Positions 25,860 through 35,190 of a stretch of 64,000 nucleotides of DNA are shown here, in pieces; position 1 is the first letter of the stretch; every line of letters begins with the position of its first letter. The stretch is taken from NCBI RefSeq assembly GCF_030551875.1, contig NZ_JAUOZU010000004.1, positions 21,468-85,467 of the forward strand, read 5' to 3'. Below the pieces are notes generated by a model that worked only from the letters and a program-made list of their open reading frames with translations, searched no databases and was not told the origin of the DNA. The position numbers and the translations under genes are program-made. The stretch comes from Fluviirhizobium alvei. GTDB taxonomy: Bacteria; Pseudomonadota; Alphaproteobacteria; Rhizobiales; Rhizobiaceae.

Positions 25860-26871
25860 CACCGAGATCGGCGCCCCGTGCGGTGGCGCCGATGACTTCT
25901 TCGAAGGCACGCGCGATCACCTCTGGCCCGGCACCGGGCCGAACCGCATCGGTCGACAGGATCTGCCGGTAGCGCCGGGCGCCATCCACGCCGGCAAAAA
26001 GGCCAAGCATCGGCTTGGTTACCGCATTGAGGCGTCCGCCGCCCACAAGCCAGCTCTCCGCATAATCCATCATCCGGTCGCGCACATGGTTCCAGTCGAT
26101 TGGCCGTGCCGGTTCGCCATAGACCCGGTGATCGACCTCTCCCAGAAGGGCGGCATTATGCCAGGCTGCGCGGCCAAGCATGACGCCATCCATGTGAGAA
26201 AGATGTTCAACCGCCTGATCGAGATCGGCAATTCCCCCGTTCAAGCCAATGAATCGACTCGGAAAACGCTTCTTGAGCCTGTAGGCGCGATCGTAATCGA
26301 GCGGCGGGATTTCGCGGTTCTCGCGCGGCGACAATCCTTTAAGCCAGGCCTTGCGGGCATGGACCCACAGCGCATCGGCACCAGCAGCAAACACCTTGTC
26401 AGCAAGCGTATCGAGAGCGATTTCGGGATCCTGCTCATCGACGCCGATCCGGCATTTGACCGTGACAGGCACGGACGAAACCGTCTTCATGGCCGCCACG
26501 CATTCGGCAACCAGATCCGGCGTCAACATCAGACAGGCACCGAACGTGCCCGACTGAACGCGATCTGACGGGCAGCCGACATTGAGGTTGATCTCGTCAT
26601 AGCCGTAATCAGCACTCACGCGCACGGCGTCCACAAGCTTCGCCGGATCGGAACCGCCCAACTGCAGGGCAATCGGATGTTCGGACGGATCGTAGGCAAG
26701 CAGCCGGTCGCGCGGCCCATGGATGGCCGCATCCGCAACCACCATTTCCGTGTAAAGCAGCGCCTTGTGCGACAACAGTCGGTGCAGGTAGCGGCAGTGC
26801 CGATCGGTCCAGTCGAGCATCGGCGCGACGGCAAAAATCTTTGCCTTGTCCGCCAGGGCCGCCGCGTACAT
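25843..26871 (-). CDS. dusA: tRNA-dihydrouridine synthase A
   Basis: The protein is 342 aa. DusA reduces uridines in the tRNA D-loop with FMN and NADPH. Visible motifs are VAPMLDWTDRHCRYLHRLL at the start, LQLGGSDP, EINLNVGCPSDRVQSG with the catalytic Cys, CRIGVD, VHARKAWLKGLSPRENREIPPLDY, GLNGGI and GVMLGRAAWHNA. The ATG at 26871 has GAGG six bases before it; a TTG 12 bases further up is less likely. It follows terC by 8 bases, suggesting cotranscription. Confidence 0.95.
   Translation of the reverse strand: MYAAALADKAKIFAVAPMLDWTDRHCRYLHRLLSHKALLYTEMVVADAAIHGPRDRLLAYDPSEHPIALQLGGSDPAKLVDAVRVSADYGYDEINLNVGCPSDRVQSGTFGACLMLTPDLVAECVAAMKTVSSVPVTVKCRIGVDEQDPEIALDTLADKVFAAGADALWVHARKAWLKGLSPRENREIPPLDYDRAYRLKKRFPSRFIGLNGGIADLDQAVEHLSHMDGVMLGRAAWHNAALLGEVDHRVYGEPARPIDWNHVRDRMMDYAESWLVGGGRLNAVTKPMLGLFAGVDGARRYRQILSTDAVRPGAGPEVIARAFEEVIGATARGADLGVTAVA
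25867..25893 (+). terminator. Hairpin after flagellin, inside dusA
   Basis: ATCGGCGCC (25867-25875) pairs with GGCGCCGAT (25885-25893), beginning eight bases after the flagellin stop and followed by GACTTCTT. It may end flagellin transcripts, although the bases also encode the dusA C-terminus on the other strand. Confidence 0.45.
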
Positions 26872-26879
26872 GGAAGGCC

Positions 26880-27569
26880 TCAATGGGCCGCCGGCATACC
26901 GCTCTTGAGCAGCGGTATGTTCGGCAGCGTATGACCGAGAACCTGATCGGCACCCTCATAGATCATGCGGATCGCGACATAGAGAATGACAAGCAGGCCG
27001 ACCCAGGCGATCCAGCGGAAGCGGTGGAGAAGCTTGGCGATGGCGGCCGAGGCAGCCCCCATCAGCACGACCGACAGGCCAAGGCCGAAAATTAGCGCGG
27101 TCGGATGTTCGCGCGCGGCACCGGCGACGGCCAGCACGTTGTCGAGCGACATCGACACATCGGCGACAATGATCTGGAACACCGCATCCTTGAGCGTCTT
27201 GGTTCCGGCCTGGCCGGCAACCTTGCCGTCCCGGTTCTCGTCCTGATCGCTGAGTGCCTCCTCGGCGTCGGCAATGTCTTCCGGCTTGACCGTCAGTTCG
27301 CGATACATCTTCCAGGACACCCAGAGCAGCAGGATACCGCCGATGAGGATCAGGCCGATGATCTGCATCAGCTCTGTGGCGATGATCGCAAAGAAGATAC
27401 GCAGGACGGTGGCGGCGAGAATACCGATCAGGATCGCCTTGCGGCGAAGCTCGGGAGCCAGGCCAGCCGCGGCGAGGCCGATGACAATGGCATTGTCTGC
27501 CGCAAGCACGAGGTCGATCATGACAACCTGAGCGAAGGCTGCGAAAGCAGCATAGTCCAAACCAAACAT
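26880..27569 (-). CDS. TerC-family membrane protein
   Basis: The protein is 229 aa from the ATG at 27569. It has about seven hydrophobic helices with the TerC hallmarks MIDLVLAADNAIVIGLA (first repeat) and VADVSMSLDNVLAVAGAA (second repeat), each with conserved Asp/Asn in the membrane. TerC proteins are linked to metal (often manganese) efflux or metal loading of exported proteins. An acidic loop (DAEEALSDQDENRDGK) separates the repeats. It lies upstream of dusA on the same strand. I saw no yybP-ykoY riboswitch in its leader. Confidence 0.88.
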   Translation of the reverse strand: MFGLDYAAFAAFAQVVMIDLVLAADNAIVIGLAAAGLAPELRRKAILIGILAATVLRIFFAIIATELMQIIGLILIGGILLLWVSWKMYRELTVKPEDIADAEEALSDQDENRDGKVAGQAGTKTLKDAVFQIIVADVSMSLDNVLAVAGAAREHPTALIFGLGLSVVLMGAASAAIAKLLHRFRWIAWVGLLVILYVAIRMIYEGADQVLGHTLPNIPLLKSGMPAAH

Positions 27570-27807
27570 AATCTTCTCGTCAAAAATGGGAAATCGGCTC
27601 AGTCGCCCGAGATAACCAGCCAATTGGACGAAATCCTCCGATGAGTCAACCTTCTACGAAAGTCGATCGTCGCAGGCTCGACACGGATGGAGGTTGTTCT
27701 TTCAGACGAACAAGGCGAAAGTGAAGGCTCGGCTGTGCAAAAACATCATGCGAGCCTTGCGGATTTGCTCAGGCCTGTTTCTATCCGTGCAAACAGGAGG
27801 ACCGACC

Positions 27808-28335
27808 ATGCCGCTTTATTCTCTCGACGACACCCGCCCCACCCTGCCCGACGACGACCGCTACTGGGTGGCGCCGGATGCCCATGTGATCGGCAATGTT
27901 GTGATCGGCGCCGATTGCGGCATCTGGTTCGGCTCTGTCTTGCGCGGCGACAACGAACCGATCGTCCTCGGCGAAGGCACGAATATCCAGGAAGGAACGA
28001 TGATCCATACCGATCCGGGCCAGCCGGTCACGATCGGCAAGGGTTGCACCATCGGTCACCACGCCATCATCCATGGCTGCACCATCGGCGACAATTCTCT
28101 CGTCGGTATGGGAGCGACTGTCCTCAACGGCGCCAGGATCGGCAACAACTGCCTGATCGGCGCCAACGCCCTGGTCACCGAGGGCAAGGAGTTTCCAGAC
28201 AATTCCCTGATCGTCGGCTCGCCCGCCCGTGTGGTCCGCACGCTCGACGAGGCAGCAGTGGAAGGACTGAAACGCTCTGCGGCGAGTTACATCGCCAACT
28301 GGAAGCGTTTCAGGAGTGGCTTGAAACAACTTTGA
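27808..28335 (+). CDS. Gamma-class carbonic anhydrase-like protein
   Basis: The protein is 175 aa. AACAGGAGGACCGACC sets the ATG at 27808. Left-handed beta-helix hexapeptides run through residues about 20-135 (VIGADCGIWFGSVLRGD, GTNIQEGTMIHTDPGQPVTIG, GCTIGHHAIIHGCTIGDN). The three zinc-ligand His positions of the family (in MIHTD and GHHAIIHG) are present. Related proteins are YrdA, PaaY and CamH; activity as carbonic anhydrase is plausible but often absent. Its 3' end overlaps the GGDEF/EAL gene by 26 bases. Confidence 0.88.
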   Translation: MPLYSLDDTRPTLPDDDRYWVAPDAHVIGNVVIGADCGIWFGSVLRGDNEPIVLGEGTNIQEGTMIHTDPGQPVTIGKGCTIGHHAIIHGCTIGDNSLVGMGATVLNGARIGNNCLIGANALVTEGKEFPDNSLIVGSPARVVRTLDEAAVEGLKRSAASYIANWKRFRSGLKQL

Positions 28336-31300
28336 GCGGCCGGTGCGCCACGTCGGCGAGCTGTTCGAGCACCGCCGACGCCGTCATCGGACGGCCGAAA
28401 TGATATCCTTGCGCATAGCCGCAACCGAGACGCTGCAGGATGGTGACCTGTTCGATCGTCTCAACGCCTTCCGCCGTGGTCTTCATGCCGAGATCGCGGC
28501 AGAGATTGGTCACCGCCCTCACGATTGCCAGTGATTCCGGATTGTCGGACAGATCGCGGAGGAAACTCTGGTCGATCTTGATCCGGTCGAACGGGAACTT
28601 GCGGATATAGCTCAGCGACGAGTAGCCGGTACCGAAATCGTCCATCGCAAAGCTGACGCCGAGCGCCTTGAGCTGGGCCAGGATCATCATCGTATGATCG
28701 CTGTCGTTGAGGAAGACGCCTTCGGTGATTTCCAGCATTAGCCGTTCGCAGGGCAGACCGGATTTCGAAAGTGCCGAGGCAACGGCCAACGGCAGGCCGA
28801 CGCCACCGAACTGGATCGGCGAAATGTTCACCGACACGACGATATGGCTCGGCCAGGTCATGGCGATACGGCAGGCCTCATCGAGGATCCAGCTGCCGAG
28901 TTCGTGGATAAGACCGGCTTCTTCCGCGACCGGGATGAAATCGGCGGGCGAAACGAAGCCGCGCGTCGGATGGTGCCAGCGGACCAAGGCCTCGTAGCCC
29001 GAGATCGAGCCGGAGGCGATATGGACCATCGGCTGGAAGTAAAGTTCGAACTGGTTGAGCTGGATAGCCTCGCGAAGATCGCGTTCCATCGCCTGGAAAT
29101 CGCGCATGCGCCGGTCCATGTCCGCTTCGAAGAAACGGAACTGCCCCCGACCCTCCTGCTTGGCGCAATAAAGTGCCAGATCGGCATTCTTGAGCAACTC
29201 GTCGGGGTCATTGCCATCCCGAGGATGGATGGCAACGCCGATCGATGTTCCAATATTGATATGATGGCCGCAGATGTCGAACGGCTCCGAGATCTTGCGG
29301 ATGATCTCCGACGAGAGCGTATCGATGCAGCTCTCGTTTTCCTTGATGACGTGGAACACCGCAAACTCATCGCCGCCGAGACGGGCTGCGAAACTGTCCT
29401 CGTTGAGGCAGGACTTGAGCCGGTTGGCCACTTCGACCAGAAGCGCGTCACCGATCGGATGACCGAGCGTATCGTTGACGATCTTGAACCGGTCGAGATC
29501 GAGGAAGAGCAGCGCCGCCTGCCGGCTCGATGATCCCGATTCCAGATAGCGGGCGACATGATTGCGGAACAGAGTGCGGTTCGCCAGACCCGTCAGACTG
29601 TCATGCAGGGCGAGATGGGCGATCCGGTCGTCTGCCGATTTCTTCTCGGTAATGTCTTCGTGAGTAACCACATAACCGCCATCCGCAAGCGGCATCACAG
29701 TCATGGTCATGAAACGACCGTCATCGAGTTCGACGAGGCGCTGCTTGGTCGACCGCCCGTCGACAATGGCCGGAGAGACCACTTCATCCGAAATGACCTT
29801 GCGGACGCCAGCACCCTTGCTGCGGCAAAGGGCGATGAAATCCGGTACTGTCATGCCCTGGATTTCGTTGGCGGACCCCAGATGGTAATGCGAGGCCAGC
29901 TGCCGGTTCGCCACCACGATCCGGCCGGTCGCATCGAGCATGTAAAGCCCCTGCGGCATGTTCTCGATCGCACCATGAAGACGATCGCGCTGCATGGCGA
30001 TTTCGGCCTGCGACGCTTCCTGAAGCTGCAGGCGCGCATCGGCCAGGGCCTGGAATGTCTGGGCAAACTGGTTGGCAAGGTCGCCGATCTCATCGCCGCG
30101 TTTCAGAAGCACTTCATCGACCGGCTTGGTATCGCCCGTCAGCCTCTGGCCAAGCCGACTGACATTTCCGGTCAGAAGTTCGAGCGGCTTGGTAACGGCG
30201 GATTTGAAGTACCAGCCGATGATGAGCGCAAGAATCGCCGAAATGAACACACCGGCAGCGATCTCCCAGATTGCGATCAGCGCATAGCGCTCCGTCTTCA
30301 TCTGAGCATTGCGGTTGATGCGCTGGGCGACATCCATGATGTTGAGGAGAGCGACCGAATATTGCCCCTGCTCGCGCTGCAGGCGGGTGACGAGGCTCTC
30401 CTTTTCGCGTTCGTTCTTGATCAGATCAAAAAAGGAGGAGAACAGCGATTCCGGACCATCATAGAGGAGATACCGGGTGTTGTAGGCCTGCGCCAGCATG
30501 CGATTGTAGTCGAGCGTCCGGTCATGCTCGGCAAAATGCGGCCGCAACTCGCGGATGGAGGATTCCAACGAGGATGTTCGCACGCGATAGGATTTCAGTT
30601 TGCGCTCGAGATCAAACTGCTTGGTGACGCCTTCAAGATCGACATGCGCCATGTTGATCTCGGACATGTAGAGCTTGATGCGATAAAAATCGCGCAGCCG
30701 CTTCTGGATCACCATGGCCGAGAGTTTCGCCTCGGCGGCATCCAGGGTCGGAACATCCGGCAAGTTCATGCCGGACTTCGTCGCTTTGTTCCAGTAACCT
30801 GAAAGACTGCTCTCAATCTCCAGGACATTCGTGGAGGCAATAATCGCAATTTCGCCGGTCGAGGTTTTCAGACCCGCTTCCGCCGATGAAAGCTGCGCCC
30901 GCAGCGCCGTGTTGCGATGGCAGACATCCAGCAACGCCTTGCGCGTCCGGAAGATCTTCTGGCCGGAGAATTCGTAACGCCCCAGTTCCGCTTGCGCATC
31001 GGCCTGTTTCGCCAGCGGCTTAAGCGCATCGAGCTTCCGGCCCTGGCTTACTTCGGAATCGTTGAGAAATCGGGCCGCACCTTCAAGACCCGCACAATTC
31101 TTCATGACAGGGTCGAAAACCGATTGCAGCTTCTGATAGCTCTCGGACAGCGATATGGCACCAATCAGCAGGGGGGACGCGGCTTCGACCGAAAAATTGA
31201 CGGAATTGCCGACTTCACGCACATTGAAAACCGCAACGGCACCGGAAACCATGCCGGAAATGAGGGTGAGCCCCATACCGAGCAGGATCTTGTGGCGAAA

Positions 31301-31357
31301 CCTGAGCCCGACCTTGTTGAAGAAGGGCTGGCGCCAATCAGATTCTCTATCGTTCAT
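28310..31357 (-). CDS. HAMP/PAS/GGDEF/EAL cyclic di-GMP protein
   Basis: The protein is 1015 aa. Transmembrane helices near 25-45 and 365-390 bracket a large periplasmic helical sensor. A HAMP segment follows (about 390-445), then a PAS domain (about 460-580: IENMPQGLYMLDATGRIVVANRQL), GGDEF (intact at 661-665) and EAL (intact at 789-791, with DDFGTGYSS and KIDQSFL). Both synthesis and breakdown motifs look complete. The periplasmic ligand is unknown. It is convergent with the carbonic anhydrase-like gene. Confidence 0.92.
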   Translation of the reverse strand: MNDRESDWRQPFFNKVGLRFRHKILLGMGLTLISGMVSGAVAVFNVREVGNSVNFSVEAASPLLIGAISLSESYQKLQSVFDPVMKNCAGLEGAARFLNDSEVSQGRKLDALKPLAKQADAQAELGRYEFSGQKIFRTRKALLDVCHRNTALRAQLSSAEAGLKTSTGEIAIIASTNVLEIESSLSGYWNKATKSGMNLPDVPTLDAAEAKLSAMVIQKRLRDFYRIKLYMSEINMAHVDLEGVTKQFDLERKLKSYRVRTSSLESSIRELRPHFAEHDRTLDYNRMLAQAYNTRYLLYDGPESLFSSFFDLIKNEREKESLVTRLQREQGQYSVALLNIMDVAQRINRNAQMKTERYALIAIWEIAAGVFISAILALIIGWYFKSAVTKPLELLTGNVSRLGQRLTGDTKPVDEVLLKRGDEIGDLANQFAQTFQALADARLQLQEASQAEIAMQRDRLHGAIENMPQGLYMLDATGRIVVANRQLASHYHLGSANEIQGMTVPDFIALCRSKGAGVRKVISDEVVSPAIVDGRSTKQRLVELDDGRFMTMTVMPLADGGYVVTHEDITEKKSADDRIAHLALHDSLTGLANRTLFRNHVARYLESGSSSRQAALLFLDLDRFKIVNDTLGHPIGDALLVEVANRLKSCLNEDSFAARLGGDEFAVFHVIKENESCIDTLSSEIIRKISEPFDICGHHINIGTSIGVAIHPRDGNDPDELLKNADLALYCAKQEGRGQFRFFEADMDRRMRDFQAMERDLREAIQLNQFELYFQPMVHIASGSISGYEALVRWHHPTRGFVSPADFIPVAEEAGLIHELGSWILDEACRIAMTWPSHIVVSVNISPIQFGGVGLPLAVASALSKSGLPCERLMLEITEGVFLNDSDHTMMILAQLKALGVSFAMDDFGTGYSSLSYIRKFPFDRIKIDQSFLRDLSDNPESLAIVRAVTNLCRDLGMKTTAEGVETIEQVTILQRLGCGYAQGYHFGRPMTASAVLEQLADVAHRPLKVVSSHS

Positions 31358-31514
31358 AGCCGATCCCGCGTCAGGCGTCTGATCACAATCGTTGCGTAAG
31401 AAAAGTATGATTGAGAACTTTAAAATGAATTAAGAGGAACGCGCATATATAGCCCGCCAGAACCACAGATTGCAGCTTGGTTTAAATCGCCTTACGTTTT
31501 GCGACTGTCAGTGG

Positions 31515-33884
31515 TTACAACTGCACACGACGCAGTCTCAATGCATTGCTGATGACCGAAACCGACGACAGACTCATGGCGGCGGCGGCAACCATCGGCG
31601 ACAGAAGCGAGCCGGTAAACGGATAGAGAAGGCCGGCCGCCAGGGGAACGCCGACGGCATTGTAGGCGAAGGCGAAGAACAGGTTCTGCTTGATGTTGGC
31701 GATGGTGGCATAGGCCAGCCGGCGCGCGCGCAAAACACCGGAAAGATCGCCCTTGACGAGGGTGATGCCTGCACTCTTGAGCGCCACATCTGCACCGGTC
31801 CCCATGGCGATACCGACATCGGCTGCCGCGAGCGCCGGGGCATCATTGACCCCGTCGCCAGCCATAACCACGACATGACCTTCCGATTTGAGACGATCGA
31901 TCAACGCTTTCTTGCCATCCGGCATAAGGCCGGCATGGATCTCGCGGATGCCAAGGCGGCTTGCGACATGGTTGGCGGTTGCGGCATTGTCGCCTGTCGC
32001 CATGACGATGCGCATGCCGGCTGCGGTGAGAGCGTCCACAAGCGCCTTCGCTTCGTCCTTGACCGGATCGTTGACCGCAATCAGCGCGGCTGCGACACCA
32101 TCGATGGCGCAGAAGATGACCGTATGGCCGAGCGCACGCTTGACCGCAGCATCCTCCTGGAAATCCGCAATCGATATCCCCGCGTCCGCCATCATGGCAT
32201 CATTGCCGAGCATGACCCGCCGGCCCGAAACCGTGCCGGTGACGCCCTTTCCGGTGACCGCCTTGAAATCCTCGACCGGAAACAAGGTTGCACCGCGCGC
32301 CTTTGCCCCCTCGACAATCGCATCGCCGAGCGGATGTTCGGATCCGTTTTCGAGCGAGGCCGCAAGCCCCAATGCTTCCAGCGAATGAACGCCGGGAGCG
32401 GGCACCACGCTTTCAAGCGCAGGGAGCCCGCGCGTCAGCGTCCCGGTCTTATCGACGACAAGCGTATCGGCCTTGGCGAGGCGTTCGAGGCTTGAAGCTT
32501 CGCGGACGAGCACGCCCGCCTCGGCACCGCGACCGGTCGCCGTCATCACCGAAACCGGTGTGGCGAGACCGAGCGCACAAGGGCAAGCAATGATGAGGAC
32601 AGAAACCGCAGCGACCAGCGCATAGACGATAGAAGGCGACGGACCAAACAGCAGCCAGGCAAAGAAGGCCAGTACAGAAACACCTGCGACGGTGGGAACG
32701 AACCAGGCGGAAACCCGATCGGCCAGCTTCTGGATCGGCGCCCGCGACCGTTGCGCTTCGGCGACCAGTTGCACGATCCGGCTCAGCAGCATATCGGCGC
32801 CGACATGGCCGGCACGCATGACGAATTGACCCGACCGGTTCAGCGTACCGCCGGTGACCTTGCTGCCGGCACTCTTTTCGACTGGCAGCGGCTCACCGGT
32901 GATCATGCTTTCATCGACCGGCGAATGACCCTCGGTCACCTCGCCATCGACTGGAACGGCCTCGCCGGGACGCACCCGCAAGAGATCGCCCGGCAGGATA
33001 TTTTCAAGTGGTGCGTCGAATTCGGTCCCGTCGGGCTGGATGCGGCGGGCCGTTTTCGGCGCCAGCCGGCTCAGCGCCCGGATTGCCTCTCCGGTTCTGT
33101 CGCGCGCCCGCAGTTCGAGAATCTGGCCGAGAAAGACAAGCGCGATGATGACGGCCGCCGCTTCGAAATAGACCGGTACATCGCCGCCATGTCCGGCGAT
33201 GTCATGCGGGAAGATCTGTGGCACGAGGGTGGCGACGACACTGTAACCAAAGGCTGCCGAAACGCCGAGCATGATCAGCGTCCACATATTGTAGTGGCCC
33301 GTCCGGAGCGACATCCAGCCGCGTTCGAAGAAGGGCTTGGCAGCCCAGAGCACCACGGGGGCTGCAAGCGCCATTTCCAGGAAAGAGGACAGGCGATGGC
33401 CGATCCAGTCGCGGATCGGCAGGCCGAGCATCGGTCCCATCGACAAGATGACGAGCGGAACTGCCAGAGCGAGCGAGAGCTTGAACCGGCGCGTGAAATC
33501 GACAAGTTCCGGGTTTGGGCCTTCGCTCGCCGTCGGGTTCATCGGCTCGAGCGCCATGCCGCAGATCGGGCAGGCACCGGGCTCCGACCGGATGATTTCA
33601 GGATCCATCGGGCAGGTATATTGCGTCGCCGCCTTGGCCTGCTTCGGCTTGTTCTTCGAATGACCGGAGAGATAGAACCAGGGATCGGCCGAAAAGCGGG
33701 CTTTGCACTTCGGATTGCAGAAATGATATTCGGTACCTTCATGGACGAGGCTCGGCTTGCCGATACCGAGCTTGACCTTCATGCCGCAGACCGGATCGAT
33801 GGCAATCGGCGTATCTCCTCCCTCGCCCGGAGCGGCGGCGGAATCGAACAGGGGGCCGGTGACCGACTCGATCATGTTGTGCAT
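31515..33884 (-). CDS. Copper-type P1B ATPase with YHS and CPM-type metal-binding domains
   Basis: The protein is 789 aa. N-terminal modules are a YHS domain ([23 protein letters not shown]; about 28-78) and a heavy-metal-binding segment ([23 protein letters not shown]; about 88-115) instead of an HMA domain. Eight membrane helices carry the ATPase core: [31 protein letters not shown] and [10 protein letters not shown], plus YN and MSLSSVSV in the last helices, the pattern of Cu(I) exporters. A perfect FNR/FixK box lies 66 bases upstream. It may supply or remove copper under low oxygen; silver is another possible substrate. Confidence 0.92.
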   Translation of the reverse strand: MHNMIESVTGPLFDSAAAPGEGGDTPIAIDPVCGMKVKLGIGKPSLVHEGTEYHFCNPKCKARFSADPWFYLSGHSKNKPKQAKAATQYTCPMDPEIIRSEPGACPICGMALEPMNPTASEGPNPELVDFTRRFKLSLALAVPLVILSMGPMLGLPIRDWIGHRLSSFLEMALAAPVVLWAAKPFFERGWMSLRTGHYNMWTLIMLGVSAAFGYSVVATLVPQIFPHDIAGHGGDVPVYFEAAAVIIALVFLGQILELRARDRTGEAIRALSRLAPKTARRIQPDGTEFDAPLENILPGDLLRVRPGEAVPVDGEVTEGHSPVDESMITGEPLPVEKSAGSKVTGGTLNRSGQFVMRAGHVGADMLLSRIVQLVAEAQRSRAPIQKLADRVSAWFVPTVAGVSVLAFFAWLLFGPSPSIVYALVAAVSVLIIACPCALGLATPVSVMTATGRGAEAGVLVREASSLERLAKADTLVVDKTGTLTRGLPALESVVPAPGVHSLEALGLAASLENGSEHPLGDAIVEGAKARGATLFPVEDFKAVTGKGVTGTVSGRRVMLGNDAMMADAGISIADFQEDAAVKRALGHTVIFCAIDGVAAALIAVNDPVKDEAKALVDALTAAGMRIVMATGDNAATANHVASRLGIREIHAGLMPDGKKALIDRLKSEGHVVVMAGDGVNDAPALAAADVGIAMGTGADVALKSAGITLVKGDLSGVLRARRLAYATIANIKQNLFFAFAYNAVGVPLAAGLLYPFTGSLLSPMVAAAAMSLSSVSVISNALRLRRVQL

Positions 33885-33949
33885 GCTAACCTCGGAAGCC
33901 TTGAATCATGACATAGGACGCAAACTATCTTTATGCACCCTATGACGTC

Positions 33950-33963
33950 TTGATACAAATCAA
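33950..33963 (-). promoter_or_regulatory. FNR/FixK box of the copper ATPase
   Basis: TTGATACAAATCAA fits TTGAT-N4-ATCAA perfectly. Spacing at -41.5 predicts a start site near 33915. A GATAGT hexamer (33924-33929 on the minus strand) sits where a -10 element is expected, giving a leader of about 31 bases to the ATPase start. Activation by FixK/FnrN is inferred. Confidence 0.75.
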
Positions 33964-33970
33964 GAGACGC

Positions 33971-34372
33971 TTACGAGCAGGCGCGGCACAGGCCGCGGAT
34001 TTCTATCGTTGTCTTCTCTGCCTTGAAGTGGCTGGCCATCTGCCACTCCTGCAGCCGCACATCGATGGCTTGATCATGAAATTCGTTGACCTGACCACAG
34101 GCATTGCAGATCGCAAAGGCCGTCACGCCATGGCTATGGTGATCGTGATCATGCTGGTGCGAACAGGCGACGAAGGCATTGAGGCTCTCGAGCCGGTGAA
34201 CGAGGCCGAGCGCCTGCAGCTTCTCCAGCGCCCGGTAAACCTGCAGCGGAGCCCGGAAACCATCACCGCGCAACCTGTCGAGCAGGTCATAGGCGCTCTG
34301 TGGCGCCGAGGCACCGTTGAGCGCATTGAGAACCAGCGTCTGGTTACGGGTCAGATCTACGTTGGATTTCAT
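33971..34372 (-). CDS. zur: Zinc uptake regulator, Fur family
   Basis: The protein is 133 aa. A winged-helix N-terminal half (NQTLVLNALNGASAPQSAYDLLDRLR, FRAPLQVYRALEKLQALGLVHRLESLNAF) leads to a metal-binding half with CSHQHDHDHH, CNACG and a terminal CRAC; the two Cys pairs form the structural zinc site. Zur represses zinc uptake genes when zinc is plentiful. Its ATG overlaps the znuB stop (ATGA), so it is translated with the transporter. The open frame further upstream belongs to znuB in another frame. Confidence 0.93.
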   Translation of the reverse strand: MKSNVDLTRNQTLVLNALNGASAPQSAYDLLDRLRGDGFRAPLQVYRALEKLQALGLVHRLESLNAFVACSHQHDHDHHSHGVTAFAICNACGQVNEFHDQAIDVRLQEWQMASHFKAEKTTIEIRGLCRACS

Positions 34373-35190
34373 GACTTGTCTCCACGGATCGCATTGGCCG
34401 CCGAACCCGATGGGAGCCGGATCAGGCTCAGGACGAACAGGAAAAGCGCGGCAACGACGATCGAAGGTCCCGATGGCGTATCGAATTGCAGCGAGCCGAA
34501 CAGACCACCCACCACCGCCACAACCCCGATGAAGGCCGCCATCACCGCCATGACTTCCGGAGAAGCCGCGAAGCGGCGGGCAGCAGCGGCCGGGATGATG
34601 AGCAGCGAGGTGATGAGGAGAATGCCGACGATCTTCATGGCGATGGCAATGACGAGCGCAAGAAGCAGCATGAAATAGAGCCGGGCCCGAGCCGGCTTCA
34701 TGCCTTCGGCTTCGGCGATGTCTTCCGACACGGTAGCGGCGACCAGCGGTCGCCAGATCGAGACGAGCGCCACCAGCACCAGAATGCCACCACCCCAGAT
34801 GATATCGATATCGCCTTTGCCGACCGCCAGAATATCGCCGAACAGGAAGCCGACGAGATCGACCCGCACCCAGGTCATGAAGGCAAGCAGGACCAGACCG
34901 ACCGAGAGCGCCGCATGCGACAGGATGCCTAAAAGCGCATCGGCCGACAAAGAGCCGATCCGCTGCAGAAACAGCAACAGCACCGACACAAGCGAAGCGA
35001 CGATGAAGACGGCCACCATGAGATTGAGATCGAAAAGCAGCGAAAGCGCCACGCCCAGAAGCGCCGAATGGGCCATCGTATCGCCGAAATAGGACATGCG
35101 CCGCCAAATGATGAAACAGCCGAGCGGTCCGGTCGTCAGCGCAATGCCAATCCCGGCGACGATGGCGCGGGTGAAGAAATCATCGAGCAT
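34369..35190 (-). CDS. znuB: Zinc ABC transporter permease
   Basis: The protein is 273 aa with about eight hydrophobic helices of the ABC-3 family (GPLGCFIIWRRMSYFGDTMAHSALLGVAL near the start; MKIVGILLITSLLIIPAAAARRFA near 190). It forms the membrane channel for zinc import with ZnuC and ZnuA. It overlaps znuC by 11 bases at its start and zur by four bases at its stop. Confidence 0.95.
   Translation of the reverse strand: MLDDFFTRAIVAGIGIALTTGPLGCFIIWRRMSYFGDTMAHSALLGVALSLLFDLNLMVAVFIVASLVSVLLLFLQRIGSLSADALLGILSHAALSVGLVLLAFMTWVRVDLVGFLFGDILAVGKGDIDIIWGGGILVLVALVSIWRPLVAATVSEDIAEAEGMKPARARLYFMLLLALVIAIAMKIVGILLITSLLIIPAAAARRFAASPEVMAVMAAFIGVVAVVGGLFGSLQFDTPSGPSIVVAALFLFVLSLIRLPSGSAANAIRGDKS

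Noticed and set aside
27570..27700. Manganese (yybP-ykoY) riboswitch before terC
   Set aside because: Neither strand shows the conserved loop sequences of this riboswitch.
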